A program made the position numbers and the translations under genes. Positions 1 to 9,709 of a stretch of DNA of 45,499 bases are shown in pieces. The notes beneath the pieces were generated by a model, which was not told where the DNA came from, ran no database searches, and saw nothing but the letters and a program-made list of their open reading frames with translations. The stretch is from an uncultured beta proteobacterium (GTDB lineage: Bacteria; Pseudomonadota; Gammaproteobacteria; Burkholderiales; Burkholderiaceae_C). The DNA lies in contig CAJAVE010000136.1 of assembly GCA_903945325.1 (NCBI GenBank), positions 1 through 45,499 on the forward strand, in the 5' to 3' direction. The stretch's first letter is position 1, and every line of letters starts with the position of its first letter.

Positions 1-3000
1 CGCCATTTGTGCGGGCTCCAGCGTGAACTCCTGGGCTACACGGGTCTGCTGCGCCTGCGTCGCGAGATGCATTGATTCGCTGACGCGCTGTGGCGGCACA
101 TATCGCTCCAGCAAACGGTGCATGGCTTGGCCGATGCGGGAATCCAGCGCCTGTGCCGGGTCAAGTGTTACGTCGAGGCCATCAGAAATTGCTATATTAT
201 TTATAGCTGCTTGCGCATATTCCATGGGCGCTAGAGGCATATTTGGCATACAAAGTAGCGTGTAACCCTCAATTTGAGCCGGTTCCAGCAGCTCCCCTTC
301 ATCTGATGACGCGTTCCATACCGCATCCACTGCTTGCGCATGCAAACGCTGCCACCAGCTGGATGGGTTGGCGATATGGGGCTCCAGGCTGGACACCACC
401 AACGTGCGCTGGGTCCGGGTCAGCGCCACGTACAAGGCATTGAGTTCTTCGCGTTTGCGGGCTGCCTGCTCAGTGGCCAGCGCGTCAGCAACGCAGGTCG
501 GAGGTTTGGACTCGCTGGCCAGGAATACAAAACGCTGTGGATGGGGCGCCTCGCCCGGCCAGTCCACCAGCACGCCCATGGTCTGCGCCTTGACGGCCTC
601 GGCATCGGTGTCGAGCAGCAACACCAGTGGCGCCTCCAGCCCCTTGGCACCGTGGATGGTCAACAGGCGCACGGCATGGGAATCGGCCCGCACCGGTGCC
701 TCTATGCCGCCTGCGCGCAAGGTTCGCACCAGTGCGTAAGCGGTGGTGTAGCGCCCGCCGTCCACCTGAAGGGCCGCCGCCAGCAACGCGCGCAAATGGA
801 TCAGCACGGCTTCGCGCTGGGTGGGCGGTGTGGTCGCGGCATAGCGGGCCAGCACGTCACCGTCGTGGTAAATGGCGCTAAGGGCATCGTGCGGCGGCAA
901 CGTATCGACCCAGCGTTTCCAAAGTGTCAGGCGCTCACCCAAAGGGGACAGAGCGGCGGGCAAATCTTGCGCCTGTTGCAAAACCTGTAGCCACGAACGC
1001 TTGCCCTGCATGGCCCGCTGGCACAGTACCAACTGCACCAGGTCGGCATCGGCAATGCCGAATACCGGCGACTTCAACACCCGTGCCAGCGACAGGTCAT
1101 GCGCCGGTGACACCAGTACGTCCAGCAACGCCACCAGGTCTTGCACTTCGGGCATGTCGGCCAGGTCGTTCTTTTCTGGCTGTTGCGCAGGAATGTGCAG
1201 GGCTGCCAACTCGGCTTGCATCAGGCCCAGGCGTTCGCGTTTGCGTGCCAGCACCATGATGTCACTGGGTTGAAGGCATCCTGTCTTCAGTTGCTGTGCC
1301 AGCCAGCGCGCGGCCTGACGGCACTCCAGCGTCTTGCGGGTTTCCTCGGCAATCAGGCGGGGCACGGTGAGACTGTCGCGCCAGCCGGGCACTGTGTCGG
1401 GTTCATCGTCAAGCGCATCTGGGCGGCCCCCGCCACCGACATCCAGCACGGCATTCCGTTCAATGCGGGGCAGCCGGTAAATGAAGCCCGGCTCAACCGA
1501 CTCCGTGCTGTGCGTCCGGTAACCCTCGAACTCGCGATATGCCTGGGCCTGCCCCATGACCTGGTTCACAACTTCAATGATGGCCGGGGCATTTCGACGG
1601 GTATGGTCACAGCTCAATAAATCACCGCCCAAGCCATCTGCGATAAACCGCTGCGCCGCCTTGAAAACCTGCGGCTCGGCCCTGCGAAAGCGGTAAATAC
1701 TTTGCTTGGGGTCACCCACCAAAAACACACTGGGTGCCTGGCCTGCACCGGTGTAGCCAGACAGCCACGCGCTCAGGGCTTGCCACTGCAGCGGGTTGGT
1801 GTCCTGAAACTCGTCGATCAAAAGATGGCGCACGCGGGCATCGAGCCGCTCCTGCACCCAGCCGCTGAGCACGGGGTCCGACATCAATGCAAGGGCCGCG
1901 CGCTCCAGGTCGCCCATGTCGAGCCAGCCACGATCGCGCTTGAGTTGGGCGTAGTCCTGCGCCAACAAGCGTGTCAACCGTGCCATGCGCAACTGGTGCA
2001 ACCAGGCCGCATGCTGGGCCTGTACCTGGATGATCTCGATCAAACAGTCCTGTGCCTGGCGCACGGTTTCGATACCGGCCACCTTGTCACTGAGCTTGCG
2101 TGGCGTGCCCTTTTGCGTCAGTAGTGCGTTCTGGGCGGCGGCCAGGTCGCCCGCAGAGACAGCGTGCTCCAGATCGTTGGCCGCTTCAATGCAGGTCTTT
2201 TGCGTGGCCGCACCCAGCAGGCGTGCAGCATCGAGAAGCAATGCACGCACGCGTGGGCTGGCCAACAGCGCCTCGGGCGTTGGCAACCCGGCAAAAGCGG
2301 GGAATTGTTCGGCAAACGTGCGCACTGAAGCGTCGACCACGCCCCGCGCATCGGCCAGCGCAAACTCCACCCGCTTGGACAATGCGGCCTCCAGCGCTTT
2401 GTGGGTCTGATGCCGCCCGAACTGGGCGACGGCCGCCAGGTAGTCGCTGCGGGCTTCAGGGTCCCCAGCCACATGACTTTGAAAGCGTGGCCAGACCTGG
2501 GCGACGGCCTTGGCGTCGTTTTCCAGCAGCTCGTACGGGCTGGGCAGACCCAGGTCCGCTAGTGCCTGCATGGGCGCACTGCGCACCAGCGCCGCAAACC
2601 AGCTGTGGAAGGTGCGGATCTGCACTGGCCGCCCACCCAGCAACAGTGTGTGATGCAACTGACGCATGCGCTGTAACTGATCCGCAGTGGGTTCCTGCGT
2701 CAAACCCCGGTGCAACAGCTCCTGGCGCAACTGGGTATCGCTTTGACCAGCAAATTGCAGCAGCCACTGCTGCAAGCGCTGGCGCATTTCGCCTGCAGCC
2801 TTCTTGGTAAAAGTGATCGCCAGAATTTCGTGCGGCGCACTGCCATCCAGTAGCGCACGCAGCATGCGCGACACCAGCATCCAGGTCTTGCCGGCACCGG
2901 CACACGCCTCCACGGCAACGTTGCGGCGCGGGTCGCAGGCAATGGCGTAGAAACGGGAGCGATCGACGGTGATGCCATTGTGTTCAAACGCAGCTTGGCT

Positions 3001-3006
3001 GTTCAT
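1..3006 (-). CDS. AddA-type UvrD/Rep-family DNA helicase (partial, C-terminus beyond window)
   Basis: ATP-dependent superfamily 1A helicase, expected to work with the nuclease encoded just upstream in processing DNA double-strand ends for recombinational repair. Translating the minus strand from ATG 3006 gives an open frame to the window edge (about 1,000 codons). Visible motifs in order: Walker A GAGKT (residues 37-41), motif Ia TFTKKAAGEM (near 70), Walker B DEFQDT, motif III GDPKQSIYRFRRA, motif V TIHGAKGLE, and motif VI YVALTRTQR towards the visible end. The start overlaps the stop of the upstream nuclease gene (ATGA), so the two are translationally coupled. AddA proteins normally end in a RecB-like nuclease domain; that part, if present, lies outside the window. 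A RecB-like name is possible, but the paired AddB-like partner favours AddAB. A 17-base palindromic repeat sits in frame at 191-207. Confidence 0.9.
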   Translation of the reverse strand, partial: MNSQAAFEHNGITVDRSRFYAIACDPRRNVAVEACAGAGKTWMLVSRMLRALLDGSAPHEILAITFTKKAAGEMRQRLQQWLLQFAGQSDTQLRQELLHRGLTQEPTADQLQRMRQLHHTLLLGGRPVQIRTFHSWFAALVRSAPMQALADLGLPSPYELLENDAKAVAQVWPRFQSHVAGDPEARSDYLAAVAQFGRHQTHKALEAALSKRVEFALADARGVVDASVRTFAEQFPAFAGLPTPEALLASPRVRALLLDAARLLGAATQKTCIEAANDLEHAVSAGDLAAAQNALLTQKGTPRKLSDKVAGIETVRQAQDCLIEIIQVQAQHAAWLHQLRMARLTRLLAQDYAQLKRDRGWLDMGDLERAALALMSDPVLSGWVQERLDARVRHLLIDEFQDTNPLQWQALSAWLSGYTGAGQAPSVFLVGDPKQSIYRFRRAEPQVFKAAQRFIADGLGGDLLSCDHTRRNAPAIIEVVNQVMGQAQAYREFEGYRTHSTESVEPGFIYRLPRIERNAVLDVGGGGRPDALDDEPDTVPGWRDSLTVPRLIAEETRKTLECRQAARWLAQQLKTGCLQPSDIMVLARKRERLGLMQAELAALHIPAQQPEKNDLADMPEVQDLVALLDVLVSPAHDLSLARVLKSPVFGIADADLVQLVLCQRAMQGKRSWLQVLQQAQDLPAALSPLGERLTLWKRWVDTLPPHDALSAIYHDGDVLARYAATTPPTQREAVLIHLRALLAAALQVDGGRYTTAYALVRTLRAGGIEAPVRADSHAVRLLTIHGAKGLEAPLVLLLDTDAEAVKAQTMGVLVDWPGEAPHPQRFVFLASESKPPTCVADALATEQAARKREELNALYVALTRTQRTLVVSSLEPHIANPSSWWQRLHAQAVDAVWNASSDEGELLEPAQIEGYTLLCMPNMPLAPMEYAQAAINNIAISDGLDVTLDPAQALDSRIGQAMHRLLERYVPPQRVSESMHLATQAQQTRVAQEFTLEPAQMA
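191..207 (-). repeat. GCTAT-N7-ATAGC palindromic repeat, copy 1
   Basis: A 17-base imperfect palindrome with 5-base arms GCTAT and ATAGC. Read on the minus strand, its flanks (CAG before, A or AA after) match the three other copies in this window. This copy lies inside the helicase reading frame and does not break it. Confidence 0.6.
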
Positions 3007-5612
3007 GTCCAGAAGTCCTTGCGGCACAGGCCACGTGCCTGGCAGAAATCACACGCGGTGCCATCACCCAATGCTTGCATGGGTGCGCCATGCGCGATGC
3101 GCTCCATGTCGTGTAGCACACCAGCAATCAGTGCATCACGCGCCTCAACGATGTCACTCTGCGTGTAAGTCTTCGTACCTTCGCGCTCCCCCACATTGAC
3201 GTATGCACCCTGCAAGGTGTCGTTTGGCAAGAGTGCCGCATAGAAAGCAATCTGCGTGTCTTCGAGCGGCTCCTTGATGCGGCTCGCGGTCTTGGCTGCG
3301 TTCTCGGTTTTGTAGTCCAACACCAGCACTTCGCCGCCTGGCAAAGTGTCAGTGCGATCAACGCGACCCACCAGCTTGACCGGACCCACACCCTGGGAAT
3401 GTGCGGTTTCCGCTGAGGCAAACGCTGCGCCATGGGCTTGGTGCTGTACCAGCCAGCGCAGATAGCCCTCGCGCACGGCGGGCCATGCCGCCGCAAATGG
3501 CAAGAACTCACCATCGGCCAGCCCCATCGACTGCGTGGTTGCCAGGCTGGCATCGTCCAACAGTGAGCGCTTGGCGCCATCGCTGGGTTGATTGCAATGT
3601 GCAAGCGCTTCATGGAACCGCTTGAGCACATCATGCAGCCACAGGCCAAAATCGCGCTTATCGACCATGGCATCGAGCTCGTCCACGCTGCGCAAACCCA
3701 ACTGGCGCATGGCAAAGAACCGGTAAGGGCAGGTGCGCAGATCTTCATAGGCGCTGGCTGACAAAGACTGGACAGGTATCAGCCGACCGTCAGGCTTGGG
3801 CCGTTGCACGGGAACTGTAGTGACCGTTCGAGCCTGACGCGGGTCATCCGCTTGCAATGACGCACTTCGTTCCAGTTGAACCCGCTGCACCAGTGCACTG
3901 GGCAACAGGATTTCCCCAGAGTCGTCACTGCAACGCCAGAGCACATCACAAACCGGTGTTTGAAGTGCGTGCAACCAGGCAGCACTGGCAACGGCCTGCA
4001 AGTCTTCACGGGAAGGCAGTCCGAGAGCGGCACGCTGCTGCACGGTCCAGCCACCCGGTGGTTCGGGCGACGGGTTCAGTCGTACTTCGTCACACCCAGC
4101 CAGCACCACAGCCGGAAAGGGACGTGCCAGCATCTGGCTCATGGGCAAAAAAACGACCTGCTCATGCGCCGGATATTCGGGCGAAAAGCTGGCCCCCTCC
4201 AGCGCCTGATTGACCCAATGGGTGAACTCCGCCAGGTCCATGCGCTGACCCGACCACAGCGCCTGCTCCAACAGGCTTTCCCAGGCGGGCATGGCAGGTT
4301 GCGCCAGGCGCAAGGCTGACAGCACGTCGGTGCCGGGTCCATCCATCTGCAACCCATCCCACATACCACTGGTTTGCAACGCATGGCGCAGCGCAGCCAA
4401 CCAGGCCGCCAACGTGCGACTGCCCTTGACTGCCGCGCGCACGCCATTGACCTCTGCCAGCAACTGTAGAGCGGCTGGCGACGCTTGCACCGCCAAGCCA
4501 TGGTCCGCGCGGCCCCAGTCACTGCACTGGTCTTTTCGCAATGCAGTTTCAATCTCCCCCACAGCGCTGCCAAAATTGGGGGCAATCTTGAGCCACGCCA
4601 GAACCACGTCGGCAGAGGCGTTCCATACGCAGGCCTTCAATAGCGCCATGATTTGGGCGGCAGCATGGCTAGTGGACAGTTTCCAGCCTGTTTCATCGCG
4701 AATCTGAATGTCCGCGCTCTCCAGCATGGAGCGCACCCGTCGGGTTAGCGCCCGGTCGGTGGACACGAAAGCCAGGGGGATGCGCCCAGCCACAACGTGT
4801 CGTATGGCACAGGCCGCCGCGCGCTGTGCTTCGTCCTCTGCTTCGACACAGGCGTGCCAGGCGACGGTGCTGCCGCTGTTAGCGCAAAGGGCCTGGACGT
4901 CCGGTATCAACGCCAGGCTGGCCAGGCGCTCGCCCCAGGCGCGTTGCAGGGCCGCGAGCAGGGGCTCTGCTGCCAGACCGCGCACCACGACCAGGCAGTC
5001 CAGCAAAACCTGGGCCTGCGCACCAAACACGATGTCACTGGCGTAGGCCGACTGTGCCGCCCACTCCACGGCAATCCGGGCCACAGCCGCTTCCGCAGCC
5101 AGTGCCGGGTTTTCCAAGCCGATCAACGCAGCCCGTCGCGCCTGTTGGGCCCAATCGACGCGTTCACCTGGATGGCAGGCCGCCGCCAATGGCCCCAACT
5201 GGTGTGCTGCCTGCACCAGCAGGCTCGCCAGCGCATTTTGCTTGTCGCCCAGTCCGGCCCCGCGCAACAAGGCGCCGGCCGTCAGACTGTCCAACGCCAT
5301 ATCAAAGGCAATATCGGTCGCCCCCGGGCGAAAATCACCCAGGCTGGTACTCCAGTTCAGCGTGGTCTCAAATTGCGGCGCAAAGCCGTCCGGATAGCAC
5401 TGGGCCCACAAACGCGCTGCCAGTGGCAGTAGCTGAGCGTAGGGCAGCAGGACCAGCGTGCGGGCCGGATGGGCGTCACGCTGGAGCATCTGCCCGGCAA
5501 TACGGGCAAGCAATCCCGTAGCAGGATGGGTCCACAGTAAAACGGACGGATGCAAGGCTGATCGGTCTGTCACCCCATCAATTGGCAAATGAATTTTTGC
5601 TATGCTGTTCAT
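3003..5612 (-). CDS. AddB-like PD-(D/E)XK nuclease
   Basis: Probable nuclease/inactivated-helicase subunit of an AddAB-type end-processing complex, 869 aa. The C-terminal third carries a RecB-family PD-(D/E)XK nuclease: GRVDR (749-753, Asp752), LDYKT (765-769, Asp766 and Lys768) and QIAFY shortly after. Four cysteines, Cys628 (in a CPYRFF motif) and Cys854, Cys857 and Cys863 (C-x2-C-x5-C near the end), have the spacing of the iron-sulfur staple known in AddB and related nucleases. I see no Walker A near the N-terminus, which fits an inactive helicase half. The gene ends in an ATGA overlap with the helicase gene. The ATG at 5612 lies inside a palindromic repeat and has only a weak ribosome site, so the exact start is less certain than the gene. 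Confidence 0.85.
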   Translation of the reverse strand: MNSIAKIHLPIDGVTDRSALHPSVLLWTHPATGLLARIAGQMLQRDAHPARTLVLLPYAQLLPLAARLWAQCYPDGFAPQFETTLNWSTSLGDFRPGATDIAFDMALDSLTAGALLRGAGLGDKQNALASLLVQAAHQLGPLAAACHPGERVDWAQQARRAALIGLENPALAAEAAVARIAVEWAAQSAYASDIVFGAQAQVLLDCLVVVRGLAAEPLLAALQRAWGERLASLALIPDVQALCANSGSTVAWHACVEAEDEAQRAAACAIRHVVAGRIPLAFVSTDRALTRRVRSMLESADIQIRDETGWKLSTSHAAAQIMALLKACVWNASADVVLAWLKIAPNFGSAVGEIETALRKDQCSDWGRADHGLAVQASPAALQLLAEVNGVRAAVKGSRTLAAWLAALRHALQTSGMWDGLQMDGPGTDVLSALRLAQPAMPAWESLLEQALWSGQRMDLAEFTHWVNQALEGASFSPEYPAHEQVVFLPMSQMLARPFPAVVLAGCDEVRLNPSPEPPGGWTVQQRAALGLPSREDLQAVASAAWLHALQTPVCDVLWRCSDDSGEILLPSALVQRVQLERSASLQADDPRQARTVTTVPVQRPKPDGRLIPVQSLSASAYEDLRTCPYRFFAMRQLGLRSVDELDAMVDKRDFGLWLHDVLKRFHEALAHCNQPSDGAKRSLLDDASLATTQSMGLADGEFLPFAAAWPAVREGYLRWLVQHQAHGAAFASAETAHSQGVGPVKLVGRVDRTDTLPGGEVLVLDYKTENAAKTASRIKEPLEDTQIAFYAALLPNDTLQGAYVNVGEREGTKTYTQSDIVEARDALIAGVLHDMERIAHGAPMQALGDGTACDFCQARGLCRKDFWT

Positions 5613-5615
5613 AGC
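5599..5615 (-). repeat. GCTAT-N7-ATAGC palindromic repeat, copy 2
   Basis: The 17-base palindrome spans the start codon of the AddB-like gene (ATG at 5612-5610), so the arms would fold around the initiation site in the mRNA. Same orientation as copy 1. Confidence 0.6.
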
Positions 5616-5696
5616 TGTTGCATACCCGGCAAGAACTTGGTTTCTGTCACAATGGCCGCCACTTTAGATGGTTCGCAAACTCCAAAAGGAAACTCC

Positions 5697-6029
5697 ATGG
5701 CCAGCGCCCTGATCAAACACGTAACCGACGCCACTTTTGAAGCGGATGTGCTGAAATCGGCACACCCCATTTTGGTGGACTATTGGGCCGAATGGTGTGG
5801 CCCCTGCAAAATGATTGCCCCAATTCTGGACGAAGTGTCGACTGCCTACGAAGGCAAGCTCAGCATCGCCAAGATGAATGTGGACGAGAACCGTGAAATC
5901 CCAGCCAAGTTTGGCATTCGTGGCATTCCCACGCTGATGCTGTTCAAGGACGGCCAACTCGCCGCCACCAAGGTGGGCGCCCTGAGCAAGGCCCAGTTGA
6001 TCGCTTTCATCGACCAACAATTGACGTGA
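5697..6029 (+). CDS. trxA: thioredoxin
   Basis: Cytoplasmic dithiol-disulfide oxidoreductase that keeps protein thiols reduced, for example in ribonucleotide reductase and methionine sulfoxide reductase. The 110-aa protein has the canonical active site WCGPC (residues 33-37) and the cis-proline loop GIPTLMLF, and the length is typical of TrxA. Start chosen at ATG 5697 with AAAAGGAAA seven or so bases ahead; an in-frame upstream start would add 36 residues of non-thioredoxin sequence. Transcribed in the same direction as rho, an order common in betaproteobacteria, and divergent from the nuclease gene. Confidence 0.97.
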   Translation: MASALIKHVTDATFEADVLKSAHPILVDYWAEWCGPCKMIAPILDEVSTAYEGKLSIAKMNVDENREIPAKFGIRGIPTLMLFKDGQLAATKVGALSKAQLIAFIDQQLT

Positions 6030-6112
6030 GACTTCGCGGGACAGACCGTGGCGCCACGTAGCTCTGTCCTCAACTGATCAATGGGTGGCCTTGGTCAGGA
6101 CCCGACAATGTT

Positions 6113-6141
6113 TTCAGACCGGAACATTTTCCTGTCATAAT
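6113..6141 (+). promoter_or_regulatory. probable sigma70 promoter of rho with a leader of about 160 bases
   Basis: A -35-like TTCAGA (6113-6118) and a -10-like CATAAT (6136-6141) are separated by 17 bases. This would give rho an untranslated leader of about 160 bases. Rho genes are commonly autoregulated through such a leader. The leader also has an in-frame ATG at 6206 with no stop before the rho start; I take it as untranslated because the extra 34 residues are absent from known Rho proteins. Confidence 0.4.
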
Positions 6142-6307
6142 TCACCCCGTTTACCAGCGACCCACAAGGCCTGGTCCCGCTTCCAGGGCTAAGAACACCG
6201 AGGCAATGCGATCAGTTGAGCGACAAGTCTTGCCTCAAGCGCCACTCTCCCCTGAATTTTTTTCATTACTCCGATTTTTCGGTCAACTCCCAAACGGGAT
6301 CCATTCC

Positions 6308-7570
6308 ATGCATTTAAACGAACTCAAGGCACTGCACGTTTCAGAAGTCCTCAAACAGGCTGAAGAGCTTGAGATCGAAAACACCGGTCGTATGCGCAAG
6401 CAAGAACTGATGTTTGCCATCATCAAAAAGCGCGCCCGTACCGGTGAGCAGATCATTGCCGATGGCGTGCTGGAAATTTTGCCCGACGGTTTCGGTTTCT
6501 TGCGCAGCCCTGATACCAGCTACACCGCCAGCACCGACGACATCTACATCAGCCCGAGCCAGGTGCGCCGCTTCAACCTGCACACCGGCGACATGATTGA
6601 AGGCGAAGTGCGTACACCCAAAGACGGTGAACGCTACTTCGCGCTGAACAAACTGGACCGTGTCAACGGCGGCGGCCCGGAGGAGAACAAGCACAAGGTC
6701 ATGTTCGAAAATTTGACGCCCCTGTTCCCCAAGGAACAGATGAAGCTGGAGCGTGAGATCAAGGGCGATGAGAACATCACCGGACGCGTCATTGACATCA
6801 TTGCGCCCATCGGCAAGGGCCAACGTGCCCTGATCGTAGCGCAACCCAAAAGCGGCAAGACCGTGATGATGCAGCACATTGCGCACGCCATCAGCACCAA
6901 CTATCCCGACAGCTACCTGATGGTGCTGCTGATTGATGAGCGCCCCGAAGAAGTAACCGAAATGCAGCGCACGGTTAAGGGTGAGGTGATTGCGTCCACA
7001 TTCGATGAGCCTGCCGCGCGCCACGTGCATGTGGCTGAAATGGTGATTGAGCGCGCCAAACGTCTGGTCGAACTGAAAAAAGACGTGGTGATTCTGCTGG
7101 ACTCCATCACCCGCCTGGCGCGTGCCTATAACAACGTGGTGCCCTCTTCCGGCAAGGTGTTGACCGGCGGTGTGGACTCGAACGCCCTGCAGCGCCCCAA
7201 GCGTTTCCTGGGTGCCGCACGCAATGTGGAAGAAGGTGGCTCGCTCACCATCATTGCCACAGCACTGGTTGACACCGGTAGCCGCATGGACGAAGTGATT
7301 TTTGAGGAATTTAAAGGCACCGGTAACAGCGAAATCCACCTGGACCGCCGCCTGTACGAAAAGCGTGTGTTTCCCTCGATTCAGCTCAACCGCAGCGGTA
7401 CACGCCGTGAAGAGCTTTTGCTACAGCCCGAAATCCTGCAAAAAACCCGCATCCTGCGCCAATTCCTCTACAACATGGACGAAGTGGAAGCGATGGAAAT
7501 GGTGCTCAAGCAAATGCGCGCCACCAAAACGAACAGCGAGTTCTTTGACATGATGCGCCGGGGCGGCTAG
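6308..7570 (+). CDS. rho: transcription termination factor Rho
   Basis: Homohexameric RNA-dependent ATPase/translocase that ends transcription at Rho-dependent sites. From ATG 6308 the protein is 420 aa, matching the usual Rho length of about 419. It has the N-terminal helix bundle and RNA-binding cold-shock-like domain (DGFGFLR near 58), Walker A in [10 protein letters not shown] (near 180), the Walker B region [18 protein letters not shown], the Q-loop/R-loop region with [15 protein letters not shown], and the conserved end FFDMMRRGG. No insertion domain is present. The upstream ATG at 6206 is rejected as start because its extension is not Rho-like. An antisense open frame of 332 codons across this gene is a codon-bias shadow. 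Confidence 0.97.
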   Translation: MHLNELKALHVSEVLKQAEELEIENTGRMRKQELMFAIIKKRARTGEQIIADGVLEILPDGFGFLRSPDTSYTASTDDIYISPSQVRRFNLHTGDMIEGEVRTPKDGERYFALNKLDRVNGGGPEENKHKVMFENLTPLFPKEQMKLEREIKGDENITGRVIDIIAPIGKGQRALIVAQPKSGKTVMMQHIAHAISTNYPDSYLMVLLIDERPEEVTEMQRTVKGEVIASTFDEPAARHVHVAEMVIERAKRLVELKKDVVILLDSITRLARAYNNVVPSSGKVLTGGVDSNALQRPKRFLGAARNVEEGGSLTIIATALVDTGSRMDEVIFEEFKGTGNSEIHLDRRLYEKRVFPSIQLNRSGTRREELLLQPEILQKTRILRQFLYNMDEVEAMEMVLKQMRATKTNSEFFDMMRRGG

Positions 7571-7646
7571 AAGGCTATAATCGACGGTTTACGCGAAAAG
7601 TACGCTGGATTGGCCGGCGCGGCTATTGCTACTGATGGAGAAAAGT

Positions 7647-7925
7647 ATGAAAGAAGGCATTCACCCCAATTACCGTGAAGTGTGCTTTATGGACATGTCC
7701 AACAACTTCAAGTTTGTGACACGTTCTTGCGCCAACACCAAAGAAATGATCGATATGGAAGACGGTCGCAAACTGCCGCTTTACAAGCTCGATACCACTA
7801 GCGAATCGCATCCTTTTTACACTGGTACACAAAAGTCCGTGGACAACATGGGTGGCCGTGTGGAGCGCTTCCGCAACCGCTTCGGAAAAGGCAAAGCCTC
7901 AGCAGCGCCTGCAGCAGCCGAATAA
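7647..7925 (+). CDS. rpmE2: 50S ribosomal protein L31, type B
   Basis: Component of the large ribosomal subunit bridging to the small subunit, 92 aa. It has the L31 start [12 protein letters not shown] and the hallmark SHPFYTG. It lacks the CxxC zinc ribbon of type A L31, so this is the zinc-independent form often linked to zinc limitation in other bacteria; I see no obvious Zur site ahead of it. Start ATG 7647 has GGAG six bases upstream. It lies 76 bases after rho in the same direction and is followed by an intrinsic terminator. The Ala-rich tail is common in betaproteobacterial L31. Confidence 0.95.
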   Translation: MKEGIHPNYREVCFMDMSNNFKFVTRSCANTKEMIDMEDGRKLPLYKLDTTSESHPFYTGTQKSVDNMGGRVERFRNRFGKGKASAAPAAAE

Positions 7926-7954
7926 ACCACATTCAGGTTTTGGCCTGAACCATC

Positions 7955-7989
7955 AAAAAAAGCAGCCCGGTTTTCCGCGCTGCTTTTTT
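7955..7989 (+). terminator. intrinsic terminator after rpmE2
   Basis: An A-run and AGCAGC (to 7966) pair with GCTGCT and a T-run (7979-7989), leaving a 12-base loop. The T-tract on the plus strand ends the trxA-rho-rpmE2 direction; the A-tract on the other side would also allow termination on the minus strand. A smaller hairpin TTCAGG/CCTGAA (7932-7949) precedes it. Confidence 0.85.
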
Positions 7990-8005
7990 CATTGCCCCAG
8001 ACCCA

Positions 8006-9709
8006 GTGAATATTCCAACCCCTGCCATCGTCACGCAAGCCGGTGCCAGACGCTTTCCGCGCTGGGCACTGCTGATGCTGTGCTGCGCTTACGTTCTGAG
8101 TGGGTTTATTGGCCGCGATGGATGGAAAAGTGCCGACATGGCGGCACTGGGCTACATGGCAGAACTGGCCCAAGGTAGCTCCAACTGGTGGAGCCCCACG
8201 CTCATGGGAGTACCGACAGACAACCCGGCAGTGTTGCCCTATTGGCTGGGCGCTTGGGCCATTCAATTGGCTCCCGCATGGGTCGACGCTGACTTCATGG
8301 TGCGTATCCCGTTCGGTCTCCTGCTGGCAGTTGCCATGTTCACGACCTGGTACGGAACATACTATCTGGCGCGCAATCCAATGGCACAACCGGTAGCCTT
8401 TGCCTTTGGTGGCGAAGCACTACCCGCAGACTATGCCCGAGCCATGGCCGATGGCGGATTGCTGGCGTTCATTGCCTGCCTGGGCCTGGCACAGCTGTCG
8501 CACGAGACCACGCCGGCCCTGTCGCAGCTTGGATTCGCATCCCTGTTTTTTTATGCCATGGCTGCTCTCCCCTATCGGAAAACAGGGCCGACGGTAGCAG
8601 TCGCTGCGGGCTTGATTGGCCTGTCCCTGTCAGGTGCACCCACGGTGGCGCTCCTGTTAGGCTCGGGTAGTGCGTTGCTGCACTACCTTGATAGGGTTCA
8701 AATGGACCAGGACGCGGCAACAGCTCGCAGAATCGCCTGGGAAAGTGCAGCCATTGCCATTGCAAGCCTGTTGGCATTGGCTCTGGCCGTGTCGCTGAAC
8801 TTACCGCGCTGGAAAATCGAACTACCGGGTGCCGCCTGGACCGAGTGGAGTGGCTATATCCAACTTTTAATTTGGTTTACCTGGCCTGCCTGGCCCCTGG
8901 CGCTGTGGACTCTTTGGCGCTGGCGCCATCAGTTGCTCAATCGACGAATCAGCCGTCACGTCGCATTGCCAGCCTGGTTTGTCGCAGTCTGCTTGATGTC
9001 AACAATAACAACAGGTTCTTCAGACCGAAGCTTGCTATTGGCATTGCCAGCCATGGCGACCCTCGCTGCATTTGCATTACCAACGCTCAAGCGTCAAGTC
9101 GCTGCACTGATTGATTGGTTCACCCTGCTCTTTTTTTCGGGCTGTGCTTTCATTATCTGGGTTGTATGGATTGCCATGCAAACTGGCGTTCCGGCACAAC
9201 CGGCAGCCAACGTGGCACGCCTGGCGCCGGGATTTGAAGCCAGCTTTTCACTCTTTACATTTGCAGTTGCCAGCTTTGCCACGCTTGCGTGGGGATGGCT
9301 GGTGAAATGGCGGGTCGGACGCCACCAGGTCGCCATCTGGAAAAGTCTGGTATTGCCAGCGGGTGGTGCTGCACTGAGCTGGCTGTTACTGATGACACTG
9401 TGGATGCCATTACTCAACTATGCACAGAGCTACACCGCATTGGTCCAACGCGCTACCACGCAAATGAACGCGCCCGTCTGCGTGGAGACTCTGGGTCTCG
9501 GGCAAGGGCAAATCGCTGCGTTCCAGTTCTATGGCAAGGTACAGCTTAAGGCTATGCAAGCAAAGCCTAGTTGCCCCTGGTTACTGGTTGAACCTCAATT
9601 TGATCTATCAGCACCCGCTGGCGTGGATCTGACTGTCTGGAGCTTGCAGGATGTCATTCAACACTCTGCCAATGCTGGAGAATCGGTGTTGCTCTTCAAA
9701 CAAAACTGA
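8006..9709 (+). CDS. polytopic membrane protein, ArnT/GT39-like (GT-C fold) glycosyltransferase
   Basis: Integral membrane protein of 567 aa with about a dozen hydrophobic segments and a short soluble C-terminal part, an arrangement typical of GT-C glycosyltransferases that use polyprenyl-phosphate sugars. The first external loop has acidic residues (GRDGWKSAD near 36-44) in the place where GT-C enzymes carry their catalytic Asp, followed by NWWSPTLMG and the proline-rich DNPAVLPYWLG. This placement is an inference; sugar and acceptor cannot be told. The GTG at 8006 is the likely start, lying 16 bases after the rpmE2 terminator. The last 14 bases overlap the 3' end of the convergent phoR gene. 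Confidence 0.7.
   Translation: MNIPTPAIVTQAGARRFPRWALLMLCCAYVLSGFIGRDGWKSADMAALGYMAELAQGSSNWWSPTLMGVPTDNPAVLPYWLGAWAIQLAPAWVDADFMVRIPFGLLLAVAMFTTWYGTYYLARNPMAQPVAFAFGGEALPADYARAMADGGLLAFIACLGLAQLSHETTPALSQLGFASLFFYAMAALPYRKTGPTVAVAAGLIGLSLSGAPTVALLLGSGSALLHYLDRVQMDQDAATARRIAWESAAIAIASLLALALAVSLNLPRWKIELPGAAWTEWSGYIQLLIWFTWPAWPLALWTLWRWRHQLLNRRISRHVALPAWFVAVCLMSTITTGSSDRSLLLALPAMATLAAFALPTLKRQVAALIDWFTLLFFSGCAFIIWVVWIAMQTGVPAQPAANVARLAPGFEASFSLFTFAVASFATLAWGWLVKWRVGRHQVAIWKSLVLPAGGAALSWLLLMTLWMPLLNYAQSYTALVQRATTQMNAPVCVETLGLGQGQIAAFQFYGKVQLKAMQAKPSCPWLLVEPQFDLSAPAGVDLTVWSLQDVIQHSANAGESVLLFKQN

Noticed and set aside
334-990. 218-codon plus-strand open frame at the left end
   Set aside because: Lies opposite the helicase gene, whose motifs are clear on the minus strand.
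6206-6307. Rho leader peptide or N-terminal extension from ATG 6206
   Set aside because: In frame with rho without a stop, not Rho-like in sequence, and no good ribosome site.
6341-7339. 332-codon minus-strand open frame antisense to rho
   Set aside because: It mirrors the codon bias of rho, has no ribosome site and looks like no protein family, while rho is certain.
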